Assembly (NCBI GenBank): GCA_963565915.1
Contig: OY751485.1
Coordinates: 4,340,001-4,404,000, forward strand
From: Entoloma clypeatum
Lineage: Eukaryota; Basidiomycota; Agaricomycetes; Agaricales; Entolomataceae
DNA length: 64,000 nt
Direction: 5' to 3'
In this document: piece after piece, positions 1-10,649 of the stretch
Position numbering within the stretch: the first letter of the stretch is position 1
How the letters are laid out: each line of letters opens with the position of its first letter
Program-made: the position numbers and the translations under genes
The notes under the pieces: generated by a model
Databases searched by the model: none
What the model saw: the letters and a program-made list of their open reading frames with translations, nothing else
What the model was told of the DNA's origin: nothing

Positions 1-1356
1 ACTTCGCGTCGCCTGTTCCCTCGGGATCTTCCACTTCACTGGATGATTACACCCGTAATCCTCACATACACATCGCGGCTATCGACAACTCTTTGTCCTT
101 CCCTCATGAACACCCTCAAGGTTGGCGCTCGTACACGTATGGATGGCTATACCTTCCTGTCAGCATCATTGGCAAGCCATTCAGCGAACAGACGCGAAAC
201 CACTTTTTACCTCTGCTGACATCGAAAGCGTGGTGGGAAGAAACCGTGTATCAACTAGAGAAACTGTTCGCTGTTGATCCCGATTTTCACCCCAAAATGT
301 TTAGGGTTCGTTCAGCCATTCTTTCCTGTGTATTTGACAAGAGCACTCAATCATGTTCTTTATAGAGGCAGTTGGCTGTAATCAAAGGTCTTGAGCGAAT
401 ATTTCCCAATTAAATTATCACTTACATCACGGAACCCTCAGGGCAGGCTTGGAACATCGTCCAGTCTCTTAAACACACTGTAAGTCATTCAGATCCAATT
501 TGAAGATGAACTCATGAGATTCCGGATGACAAATGAATCCAGGACGAAGGCATGTATGGTCTCTTGGCTCCAATTTTCCGCTTCATTCTGGTACATAGGT
601 CCTCTGGAATTGACGCGAAGAAAAAAGACGCTCGTCTGGGACGATGAACTCGAAATTGCGGAAGAGCTCCTCGAATCGATCCCCGAGTCTGTGACTTCAT
701 CCCCTAAAGCCTCTATAACAAGCGTCCCAATACCGAGACGGACCCGAAGTCATAGCTCCAGTGGGGAGTTTCCCCCGCCCATTCGCCGGACGTCGACTGA
801 TGCTTCTGGCACTCCACGGCCGGTATCCTTCTCGACGAAATTTCAGCGCGTACATCCTGGAACGACAGGTGTCACAGTGCTCGAACACCTTGAGCGTCTT
901 GATGCCGTTGAAGCCAGTCTACAGAGACTGGGAGTTGACGATGCCATATCTGGGGAGGTAGACGTTGGTGTGGTCCGCCCCTTGACCAAACCTCTGCAGA
1001 TCCCCATCGGCGCTAACGCGTCGTCATCAAATATCGCAACATCGCCGTTTTCTCCGCCAGGAAGCCCCCTCGCCACTGTTCCCGAGGTCGCGTCGTCGGC
1101 TAGTTCCATTGCGGAAGAAGACCTCGCAGCGATGTCCAAGTCAACATCCCATGTCGAGGGCCTTTCCGCGCGCAGTAACCATAGTATAGGGGGCAGAGGA
1201 ATGGAATGGATGCAAGCTCGTGGTGCTTCACGAAAGCGGAAAGTTATTGCAGAGGTGGGTCATATTCGCTTGTATCGAGATACTACTAACTGTTATTGAT
1301 CAAATGTGCAGCGTATGGAAATTGTCAACAAGACACCTCTGTGCTCTTGTTGGTAG
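1..1356 (+). CDS. LSB6: Type II phosphatidylinositol 4-kinase, 3' part (5' end outside window)
   Basis: Makes phosphatidylinositol 4-phosphate on Golgi, endosomal or vacuolar membranes. The visible part is the C-terminal half of a PI4K2/Lsb6 kinase: HIHIAAIDNSLSFP (the catalytic-loop/DxG region of this family), the conserved GWRSYTYGWLYLP, RQLAVIKGQAWNIVQSLK and GPLELTRR, and a terminal RMEIVNKTPLCSCW before TAG at 1354-1356. I read six exons: <1-305, 366-387, 442-479, 543-558, 599-1254 and 1312-1356. Three of these are only 16-38 nt long, and all junctions are GT-AG. Between GPLELTRR and the C-terminus lies a long low-complexity Ser/Thr/Pro linker. The N-terminal lobe is beyond the window edge. 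The family call is firm; the micro-exon boundaries are inferred from family conservation. Confidence 0.88.
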
Positions 1357-1426
1357 TCACTCGATAGATTTCTTGGAGTTGTTCGATGTACAGAATATAT
1401 AGGGTTACACGGGTCGTTGATGGTAT

Positions 1427-2963
1427 TCAATCACCCTCGTTCATGAGCCATTGAGCAAAGTCATCCAAACGCTTACTTTCAGCGTCACCTCCTTCTCCTT
1501 CTTCCATATCAACAGCACCACTTCGTCCGAATCTTTGCTTTCCAGTGAAGAGGGATGCCTCGATGCGACGTCCTGCAAAATACCTTCCGTTCATTTTCTG
1601 GGAATGAATCAATCGATCTGACAAGGCTTGTAAGAGATACATGAGATACCAGTAGACATGCACGCGCGCTGATAGGATCCCGGAATTTGACGGTCATGAT
1701 GCCGTCCTCTTCTTTCTATTGCGATGGCAAAAGGTTTATCAAGGTTTACACTAGTTGTGCAGCATGCAACAAGACTCACATCGTACAAAACGACGTTTGT
1801 AACCTCGCCTAATGATGAACACTCCTCCCGAACGTCTTCTTTGAGGTCAAGAAGCAAAGCAGCGTCCTCCTCGAGTTCCTTCAAGGTAAACATATGTTTC
1901 AGCACGACAACTCGGCTATGGTTTGCTGCATGCGAAATTTCTTCAGGAGTCGACGATGGTCCGAAACCATCTTCATCACCCCACTCCGATAGCTTCCTTT
2001 GAAAAAATCATTAGCCATGGCTACAGATGTCATGAATGTTTCACCTACTTTTGCATCTTCCCAATCCGTTTTGACGTTTTCTTCTTATCCACAACCTTAC
2101 GTTGCTTGGGCTCAGGTCCATGCCCTGCATTCTTGTGTGCGAAATTGGCTTTTGAGACATGCATGACGGTCGCTGTGTCTCCGATCCGCAACTCAGCTTC
2201 ATCGAGGATGTTGAGAGCCAGCAAGACCGAATCCTCCTTAAAATACACCACCAAAGCCTCTCCGCTGAATGATCCATCCTCCCTCGCGTACATCTTCACC
2301 TTGGGCTCGCCATCTTCGTCTTCCTCGATGACACCACACTTCGAGAAACGTTCAACGAGCTCATCGTGATCTGTGTCAGGTGGCAACCCTGTAACGTAAA
2401 CCGCAGTGTTTTTCGACTTGCGTTCTGTGGGAGGTTGCTCTTTCTTCTCAGACCGCCCGCGTTTGATGGAGATCCCTCCCTCTCCTGAGGTCGCAGATGT
2501 GTAGTCCACTTGTCCTTTTCGTTTCTTGTTCTCGCGTGCTAAGACCGGGGCGGCGGGAGCCTGCGCAGGCGTAAGAGAGGATCAGAATTGACATGGTTGT
2601 TCCGCTTACCTCCTCGTCGACCCCGGCAACGGAGTATGCGGCCTGCTGCCGTTTGAGGAGATCCTCGTCTACCTGTTGCAGCTAAGAAGGGCCTGATGGA
2701 GAATTAGACGTTTGAATCTCACGGACCAAGGGTACCCAAGCGCCTTTCTGAGCATCGTACTCCAATTCGTTTCCGTCATCGTCTTCGAGTCTCCATGTAT
2801 TTGTGGTTTTGGAGAAGTATATCCTGTGTATATGAAGCAGGGACGGTTCGTCGTCGAAACCGGGTACTGAGGGCGATGATTACCTTGGGTCATCTGCGAA
2901 TGCTGCCGCCTGAGCCTCTGCGGAGGATCCAGCGGCTGCGGATGGCAATGGTGTCGTCGACAT
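1427..2963 (-). CDS. CUS2: Tat-SF1/Cus2-type U2 snRNP splicing factor
   Basis: Homologue of human HTATSF1 and yeast Cus2, which bind U2 snRNP/SF3b and assist U2 folding in prespliceosome assembly in the nucleus. The ATG at 2961-2963 gives MSTTPLPSAAAGSSAEAQ. A short region then contains IYFSKTTNTWRLEDDDGNE, a basic linker, and RRM1 (KNTAVYVTGLPPDTDHDEL through GEALVVYFKEDSVLLAL). A second UHM-like RRM follows (LKHMFTLKELEEDAALLLDL, EDGIMTVKFRDPISARA, MNGRYFAGRRIEASLFTGKQ). The C-terminus is acidic and ends DDFAQWLMNEGD. About six exons with short introns. Only 108 bp separate this start from the divergent start at 3072, so the two genes share a promoter region. Confidence 0.88.
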
Positions 2964-3020
2964 CGCGATGTTTACGTAAGTATTGACAGTGACGAAGCTC
3001 GGCGTGTCAGCCACTTGAGA

Positions 3021-3028
3021 TATATAAT
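3021..3028 (+). promoter_or_regulatory. TATA box of the secreted-protein gene
   Basis: TATATAAT lies 44 nt upstream of the ATG at 3072. It favours 3072 as the start over the upstream in-frame ATG that overlaps the TATA element itself. Confidence 0.55.
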
Positions 3029-3071
3029 ATGCGGACTGGATGGGATCTCTTTCTTCTCCTCAACCACAACA

Positions 3072-3809
3072 ATGCATCCATCTCCACGCTTTCTTGTCTC
3101 TGCCTTATTCACCCTCAACTGGGGCATCACCGATGTCTATGCCACCTTCGCTCCCCCCGCAGAATCTCTTTCACGCCGAGGCAACATCCACAGAATGACC
3201 AAACGTCAAATCCGCAACGCCGACTACGCGACAAACGCGCCACCCAAGCCACTCGACCCATCACGCATAAGCACCAACTCTACACTTACAACGTCAGCCG
3301 ACACCGCCAAGGCTGCCCACATGCAAATGCGTTCTCTACAGACTTTTCGTGACTTCCCGGCCTTTGTTCCTTCTGAGCTCCACTCCCGTGACCTCTACTC
3401 GCCTGACGCTTTCTGGAAACGCACCATCGATAGCCGCGACCGACTTCTGAATGAACGAGCTTCCGCTATAAATTCGGCTGCCAAAGATGGTCCTCAAAGC
3501 GCCAATCCCGATTCGAGTCTTTCTGTTCGCACCGCCAGAAACGATGGGCCTTGGTCGAAGAAGAAACAACAGGACGTCATGCTCGCTCGTCATGTAAATG
3601 AGGACATTCGCTCTGCATGGATGAAGAAACGAGCCGCTCACTATGCCACTCCTCACCATAACCCTCGCCATATCTTCAAGCATGAATATTACACTCGAGT
3701 CTCTGTCATGAAACACACTTTGCCGTCACGCAGAAGTCCCACTGGAGCATCACTCGAAGACGCGGCCAATGCAAGACGCGATACGAAGCACTCAAGGCGA
3801 TATGATTAA
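3072..3809 (+). CDS. Small secreted protein of unknown function
   Basis: Single open frame of 245 codons from ATG 3072. The first ~25 residues (MHPSPRFLVSALFTLNWGI, then TDVYATFA) look like a secretory signal peptide. The mature part is polar, rich in Arg/Lys/Ser/Asp, has only the odd aromatic cluster and no cysteine pattern typical of hydrophobins or effectors. TKRQ about 45 residues in could be a Kex2-type dibasic processing site. Several HARxxN/ARHV-like basic stretches recur, and the C-terminus is DTKHSRRYD. I do not recognise a family. The signal peptide, TATA box and long uninterrupted frame support a real gene. An undetected intron could alter the C-terminus. The function is unknown. 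Confidence 0.6.
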   Translation: MHPSPRFLVSALFTLNWGITDVYATFAPPAESLSRRGNIHRMTKRQIRNADYATNAPPKPLDPSRISTNSTLTTSADTAKAAHMQMRSLQTFRDFPAFVPSELHSRDLYSPDAFWKRTIDSRDRLLNERASAINSAAKDGPQSANPDSSLSVRTARNDGPWSKKKQQDVMLARHVNEDIRSAWMKKRAAHYATPHHNPRHIFKHEYYTRVSVMKHTLPSRRSPTGASLEDAANARRDTKHSRRYD

Positions 3810-4082
3810 TTCGATACTCTCAAGATGCTTGCAATATGCCTGCGCCTGTGCCTATCATTCCTCGCTCTTTCCGACGTCTGAACAGAACGCAGCTTTGAGG
3901 CAATATCTTTTCTTTCGCCATACCATCTACGTTGCAGAATCTAGTCTTCCCTCTCCTCAACCAGAAGCGGGTGGCGGCCGTATCTATTTTCATGTCCAGA
4001 AAGCTCTACTAGTGATAGCCCGCACGAAAATCTGTAGTATCACCGCAACAATCCATTACTTGTACAGACGTCCTGAACGCTA

Positions 4083-4685
4083 TGGTGCAGTGCGCCTTAC
4101 GGCCGCCACTTTTGGACAGCGGCGGAATTGCCCGGCAAAAAAAATTCAAATTTGTCATGGGAAGAGCGGGGGCCGCAACAAGGGGTTGGATATCCTACAG
4201 TAATTTGCAATAGAAAAATACTTTATTGAGTTTTTTTGGGGTGCAGTCAAGCGATATCTTCGGGAGCACTGTGATTACACTTTCGAGACGTTAGGAAAAC
4301 ATGCCGGACGCACTTGCATCAGTATCCGTTGAGACCATCCGGAAATGGGAGCATAGGATGAAAAGATGGATGGAGGCATATCGGGGTGGACTGGATGCGA
4401 AACGGTCAAAGCATTCAGTTCACGGCGCTACACATCGCACAGAAGGGTTCCAGAGCGGGTCGCAGCCCAATTTGACATGTAATTACCTTGTTTGGTACTA
4501 GGCGGCGGAATCGACCACCCCAAAAACAAGAACTTCCACAGTTTTGAGTATTTTGACAAACCGTTTTAGGGTTTTGTTCCTCTCATCAAAACAAGCATTT
4601 TGGCTAAAGGACTAAGAAATCTGACTTTTTTTTCAGGAGGAATTTTGGTTGTACAAAAGTAGCGGCTTTAAGGCGCACTGCACCA
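4083..4685. mobile_element. Non-autonomous TA-flanked terminal-inverted-repeat element (MITE-like)
   Basis: The left end TGGTGCAGTGCGCCTTA (4083 on) and the right end (reverse complement, ending 4685) are inverted repeats that extend about 34 bp with a few mismatches (GGCCGCCACTTTTG versus AGCCGCTACTTTTG). Both ends are flanked by TA (4081-4082 and 4686-4687), the target duplication expected of Tc1/mariner-like elements. The ~603-bp interior holds only a broken coding remnant. It lies between the secreted-protein gene and the 3' end of CTP synthase. Confidence 0.75.
4262..4501 (+). pseudogene. Degraded transposon-derived coding fragment inside the TIR element
   Basis: One frame reads REHCDYTFETL from 4262. 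After a one-base frame change near 4295 another frame continues MPDALASVSVETIRKWEHRM and KRWMEAYRGGLDAKR, then decays (HGATHRTEGFQSG) to a stop at 4499-4501. The Trp/Arg-rich ETIRKWEHRM-RWMEAYRxGLDAK pattern is, from memory, recurrent in repeat-associated hypothetical proteins of agaric genomes. I cannot assign it to a named transposase family. It is not a functional gene. Confidence 0.45.
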
Positions 4686-4849
4686 TAAGTGCAATTGTTC
4701 CTTACAGAGAAGGTAAACTTCGTCCAGAAGTCTGGTCGAAATGAATGAATGAAGGATTCTCAAGTGAGTACTCTAAGGTGAACGGAACGCAACTTGCCCA
4801 AAGGGCCTGGATGCTATCTGGTCGACAACAAGCCACTTGATAACAATCA

Positions 4850-7359
4850 TCATGCAGGCGCTTTTGCAACAAGATCATTCGCAGTTCCATTCACCAGCAC
4901 CTCCTGAACATCATTCTTCAGTTTCCTCTCGCTGACCATCGCATCCGTCGGGTGGGGCGGTTGATAGTGGACCTTCTGGTACTCTAGCTGCTCTTTAAAT
5001 ACCGCTTCCCCCGAAGACGCTGCAACAAAACCAAGAAAGGGTGGTGAGGGGTTGAGCGGGCGGGTGCAGAACTCGGGATGGGCTTGGACACCCAAGAAGT
5101 AAGGGTGATCTGGTGACAACAAAGTAAAGACAAAACACAAAAGCCAGAGAAGTAAGAATGAGGAGACAAGGATGCGCAAGGCCATTCAGAATCACAATAG
5201 AAGAGACGCATTGGGCTGAGATAAAAAGACGCACCCCGCAGTTCAAGAATCTGCATCCGCTCCCCTTTCTCGTCTTTGCCCGCAAACACCAATCCACTGT
5301 CGTTCAGCCGGCTGACATACTCCGGATTCACTTCATAACGATGCCTATGCCGTTCCCATATCTTTCCAGCACCTCCATAGAGCTGTCTCACACGCGACCA
5401 CGTCTCTGTACCCGGCTCAAAGACAGTCGGCCGGAGCCCGAGGCGCATCGTTCCTCCCATATGAGTCCGCGAGATCTCAGGCATAAAGATAACCACAGGA
5501 TGCTTTGCGTCCGAGACAAACTCGGCGGAGGTAGCGTCTTCCGAGAAGACGTTAATAGTAAAAAGAGATGTATGTGCCATACGATGATAGAAACCTTACC
5601 CGGAATTTCGAGGACGTTTCGTGCCCATTCGATAACGGCCATCTGAAACCCGAGGCAGATCCCAAAGAAGGGGATTTTTTGTTCACGGGCGTATTTTATG
5701 GCGAGAACCATGCCTTCTGTTCCGCGGCTACCGAAGCCACCGGGTACGAGGATGCCCCTGTGCAGATAAAAATATGATACCCTGGTTTATTTCTATGAAA
5801 CGACACACTTTGCGCCCACGACTGCCCGCCATGCATCGTGATATTTGGCGGGATTTGATTCTTGCATATCTGGTTCGAGGTGCGAGGACTCTACCCACTG
5901 CAGAAGGGTTGAGTTGATGATTGAAAAAGGTCGAAGGTTTCGTTAGTACATACGTTGACAATGAGCCTTCGGTGTATACGGAAGGCAGAGTGTTCGAGTG
6001 CCTTCGTAACGGACATGTACGAGTCCTTCAAATCCGTGTACTTTCCAACCAGAGCAATTATGACTGTATCAAACAATCGGTCCTGTCTAAATGCAAAATT
6101 CGATCAAAAGTGCAAAGTGTAGAAGAGATCCACGAGCGTACCCAGTTGTGACGTCTTTCCACCGCTGACCAAGATTTGCACCTTTTGCCAGCATTTCTTC
6201 GGAGATAGCGACATCTTCGAGGCGGAGACGTTTTCGAAGGTATTCAAGGATGCCCTGCGATTTCAAAAGGAGCGGCACATGGTATACAGATGATACATCG
6301 TGCACGCCAAAGACTTGCTCTGAAGTGACGTGACAGAACATAGATATTTTCTCCTTGGTTGAAACTTGTAGGGGTTGGGGGATGAGAAGACGACACGCAA
6401 TCTAGGAAGAATGTCATAGTGGCGAAAAATATAGGAACTATCACTGGACACGAACGAGGTCAGGAAGAAGACCCAGTCCACGAAGGGAGTGGACAGTTGT
6501 CTGTGTAGGCTTTGTCTTTTGCTCTCCGTGAAGGTCTGGAACCAGCGAGACGTGAATGAGGGCAAAATTGTCGTGGCCGACGCGGAACTGGAATTGTCGC
6601 ATCGCTTCTATGAATGGTGCAGACTCGATATCTCCAACGGTACCTCCAAGCTATGAAGCTGTGTGTTAGATTCCTGTGTCAACAAAGCTTCAAGAACAGC
6701 ACCACCTCGACGATGCAAACATCGGGTTCTTCGCCCGTCTCATCGACCGGAATTTTGGAAACGCGTTCGATCCAGTCTTGAATTGCGTTCGTGATATGCG
6801 GCACGATCTGGAAAGCGTTAGTTTAAAGCCCGGACAGATATCTAACGAAGGCGTACCTGCACTGTTTTTCCGAGGTATTTTCCTTCTCTCTGGATGGGCT
6901 ATCAGATGCTTTTAATGTTCTCCAGGTATCCAGACGGCCAACCTCTTTATTGATAACCTCCCGGTATATCTTGCCCGTAGTAATGTTGTTATCGTGAGAC
7001 AAGGTGACGTCCAGATAGCGCTCGTAGTTTCCCAGATCAAGATCAACCTCTCCTCCGTCGTTTAGAACATAGACCTCGCCTGAGCTTCTCTTGAGATATG
7101 CAACTTCGTGCTTTTTGGGGGCTCAGCTCACCGTGTTCTGTCGGGGCCATGGTTCCGGCATCAATGTTCATGTAAGGATCGATCTTAATGGCAGTGACTT
7201 TGAGTCCTGTCGTCTTGAGGAGCAAACCCGTGGAGGAGGCTGATAGATCATTCCGCGACGTGAAAAAGGTGTCAAGTACATAACTGGTACTCTCGTACCA
7301 ATGACGCCCTTCCCAATGCCGCTGACGACGCCTCCCGAGACGAGGATGTACTTGGTCAT
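4850..7359 (-). CDS. URA7: CTP synthase (glutamine-hydrolysing)
   Basis: Catalyses UTP + ATP + glutamine to CTP, the last step of pyrimidine nucleotide synthesis, in the cytosol. The ATG at 7357-7359 gives [19 protein letters not shown], the synthetase P-loop. It is followed by [40 protein letters not shown] and [12 protein letters not shown]. The glutaminase domain shows [21 protein letters not shown] (nucleophile Cys), [10 protein letters not shown] and [17 protein letters not shown] (catalytic His and Glu). The coding region is split by about ten short introns; the first follows GKGV and the exon resumes ASSTGLLLK. The protein ends NDLVAKAPA. Length and motif order match complete eukaryotic CTP synthases, with no break seen. 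Confidence 0.95.
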
Positions 7360-7522
7360 GGCTGTCGCAGGAAGAGGACTTGAAGGGAAAAGTTTGTCAA
7401 AAATCTTTGATCAGTGAACACAGCCACTCGAATCACGTGAGCGCAAATCAATACTGTACTTAAAAATAAATACACAAATCGTCAGGGCTGACATGTGACA
7501 ATTTAATACAGCCTCCTCAAAG

Positions 7523-8828
7523 TTAATTGCCCAACAACCGCTTTTTCCACGGATCGTCGCATATGCCTGCCCGAATGCAGTCTCTCCAGCCAGCATACAA
7601 CAACACGACAAAGTTTTGACCCTCTGGACTACCAGTTGTGAAAGGTTTCTCGTCGTACCAATTGAGGGGATTGACAGTAGGTGTAATTGTACCATTGGCG
7701 GTGACATGGGGGTTGCCATCCGTGTCGTTTTTTCCCAAAAGGCTTCTAATCCCCTCCGCCCATTGAATGTGCTCCTCCGTAAAGGAAGCGGGTTGCAGGA
7801 CAGCCATGCGGTAAACGACGGACGCTAGCAGGGTACTGCCAGAGAATTCTCCGAAACCATGCCCGGTGAGAGTGTCGTTGAGGTAATTCCTAAGCAGACC
7901 ACTTGAATCGGCTGGTGACCCTATCGCACCCTCAACGATCTCCTTGATCCATTGGGTGAGTTGGTCAATGACTAGGAAGCGCAGGGGCACAGCATACGCA
8001 ATGGGAGCCTTCATGACGGTCGCAAGGACGCGAGTCATCCCAGCAGCGGCCCAAGCGTTGCCTGTCGACCAAAGCCCAAGATCCTGAGAGTTTGCGCCAA
8101 TGATGTGCGCCCAAACTCCCTGGTAGGGCGCCGTAGTGTTTGCCTGTAGAATTTGACGATAGAGGCCACATTGATGAGCGGCTTCATAAAGCAGGGATGC
8201 GTTGTCGGTCGCTGCGGCATAATAGGCGATGTATGGTGGAGCCATGTACATAAAATCAGCCCTAGATTAGAAAAAGGTATAACTTGTTGAGAAATAGTTT
8301 ACATCATTGGGGAAGGAGAATGGAAAATTACCAGAGCTCTGCTACACTGACGCGATGCGAAATGGCGCCATTCCAGGATCGGGGCGCGCCGCTGATGACA
8401 TACTGCAACTCCGAAGTTGCCGCCTGTGCATACGTCTGGTTGGTTTTTCCCAGCAGGTAAGCGCTGACACCCAAGCTCGCAGGGTCACCGACGGCGCCAT
8501 CGCCGTCCACCAACGAGTTGGGACCCGTTCCAATGACTATTTTGCTGGCCGCATAAGACAAGGATCTGACTTTCTGGGGCTTAAGAGTAGGGACGGGGAA
8601 TGGGGAGCGACCGAACACGGAAACCTCGGGATTGTAAAGCTCAAGGAGGGCCTCCGAAGCAGTGCCGAATTCCCAAGAGTGGGACGGAAGAGACTCTGCA
8701 ACTTGGGCGACTTTTTGTATATCGAAACCTGGATCGTAGGGGAAAGGTCCGAAAGGATCATGGCTAGATTGGGTGGCCAATACTATAGATAAATGAAAGA
8801 GTATGACAAGGAGTGTGGGGACAGCCAT
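7523..8828 (-). CDS. Secreted six-hairpin glycosidase-like protein (GH105/GH88-like)
   Basis: Two exons: 8828-8332 and 8261-7523, joined as SVAEL-W-ADFMYMAPPY by one 70-nt intron. The N-terminus MAVPTLLVILFHLSIVLA is a signal peptide. The body contains features of the (alpha/alpha)6-barrel unsaturated glucuronyl/rhamnogalacturonyl hydrolases: SWNGAISHR, DFMYMAPPYIAYYAAAT, LGLWSTGNAWAAAGMTRVL (the W-G-N-W-type active-site helix) and LLRNYLNDT with GHGFGEFSGSTLL. Family members release unsaturated sugars from pectin or related polymers. Several N-x-S/T sites fit secretion. An upstream in-frame stretch is ignored because ATG 8828 gives the clean signal peptide. The precise substrate cannot be read, and basidiomycete members of this group are diverged. 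Confidence 0.75.
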
Positions 8829-8917
8829 TGAGGGTGACTGTTGTGTCGTTGAGAGACTCGGAGGTTGGTCTAAGAGAAATGCCCAGCGAAATGGAAGACA
8901 TTGAACCAGACTTGTCA

Positions 8918-8925
8918 CTTTATAC
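8918..8925 (-). promoter_or_regulatory. TATA box upstream of the glycosidase-like gene
   Basis: On the minus strand GTATAAAG lies about 90 nt before the ATG at 8828. A short palindrome (TAAGCAC ... GTGCTTA, about 8967-8990) sits further upstream and could be a regulator site, though that is only a possibility. Confidence 0.4.
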
Positions 8926-10649
8926 ACTTGGGTGGTGCGATATGAAGCCGTTTGACCGAGAATTCACGAGCACTTTTAAGCACACGTCAGCGTGCTTATT
9001 GCAAGGCAGCGAGGGGAAGGTCATGTTGTCATGAGTCTGACACCTCGGGATCATTCTCCGGATGATCATCGAGATCTCGGAGTGAGATTAGAAGTCCAAG
9101 TGCCATGACATCGATTCGTCGTCGCCCTCGAGCCAAGCTTCAAGTCCGTTGCCATAGCCTACTCTCCAAGTTAGACAGGTAGCCCACGAGAAAAGTTGCA
9201 GATCGGCGGGAACTTGGAAGTTTACACGGTCCACGGATGCGATGATCGGATGCATTTGTTGACAACTTCCCGTCCAGCGGACTCCAGCCCTGTCCAGCCC
9301 GATAGCCAACAATGAAAGTTATGGTGTCTTGGCTCAAACAGCCTCAATGGATAACCTATGGACAAGTTAGCGTATCCGAGTATGCCTCTGGTGAGAAAAC
9401 GGCGGGTGGCCAGGTAGCGTCAAGGGCTGGAGAGAAAAAAGAGGGCAATTCACATGCAGGTGAGAAAGCAGAACGAGGATGAGATTGGCGACATGTACTT
9501 TAGTAACCACCAGGAGTGCGTGCGTGAGGCCTCAGACTGACATCATCAAGATAGCATATTCAAGATACTCCCTCTGGTGGCCTGGAGAGGGGAATCCAAG
9601 AAGATGACAATATGGCTGTTCAGATAGATGAGTGAAACACCCAGGACGTCAGGGCAGCGCGATGTGATTGATGAACCTATTTATGGTTAGTAAGCGGCGC
9701 GGAGATCGTGACATTGGCTTGGACTCGAGTGAAAACCCGCTGGACGGGGCGGATGCTATCGTCAAGGAGCTCTGAAGGAGTACGCGTGCAGGAATGGAAA
9801 GTGAAGGGAAAGTCGCAGGCCCGCACAGATGGGCATATCCTTCAATAGCCTTCCACAGGGCAGCCCATTAAGGAACCTGTAGCCTCACGTAGGTAGAATA
9901 ACGCGATGACAATCAGTATGTAAGCGGGCATTGCGCGTCAACCTGAACATACTAGGCGTGCGCTGCGCCCCGCTGAGGGGGCATCACATCTTTGGACTGC
10001 TAGCCTATCACGTATGGTAAATTGACCAAGTATCTATATTACGATGTGAGTGTAAGCAAACTTGCGTTTCTATGAGACAGACAGACCAGGTGGAGTGCGG
10101 CTCTGAAAAAAGATGGGATGATGGGCCTCCTGTCTGGTCACTGGCTGCCTTGTTTAGCCCCCGCAACATTGATACTGGAGACTAGGAAGGGCGAGAGAGA
10201 GAATTTAATGTTAAAGGAGCCAACTATAGAGTAGAGGAGGGGCTCAATGGCCAAGGTGTCTGCAGAGAGCCAGGAGGATGAGACAAGATACAAGGGCGTG
10301 CCAACTTAATGCCAGATTTGGCCGCAGAGCGCCGCGGTGTCGACAACCAAACTAAGCTGGGAAGGACTGAATTGATTCTGGACATGCACAGAGCATTAGA
10401 GAGTAGAGTATCGACCACTTAGCTGCATTATGGGACAACGACAGGGAGATACTAGTGATAGTGTGCTCGACTGAACTACTCACTGCACTATCCAGGTGAT
10501 AGTGGGTCCACCACCTTGGTTCCATGGACCCTCTCTTTCTTTTCCTAAGTGGAAACAGTGAATATTCAAGTAGGGTGAATATGGAGGAACACCTTACAAT
10601 TACATCGCCGAACCCGACCTTAGTGGTCCATGGTTGACCTCGATCCAAG
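8926..10649. other. Gene-free intergenic stretch of 1.7 kb
   Basis: The longest gene-free interval among the host genes. Only short frames (<100 codons) without recognisable motifs or convincing splice patterns are present, and I see no tRNA, LTR or terminal inverted repeat pair. It contains the promoter of the glycosidase-like gene at its left end and the 3' flank of the NKAP gene at its right end. A non-coding RNA or decayed repeat is possible but nothing positive supports it. Confidence 0.5.
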
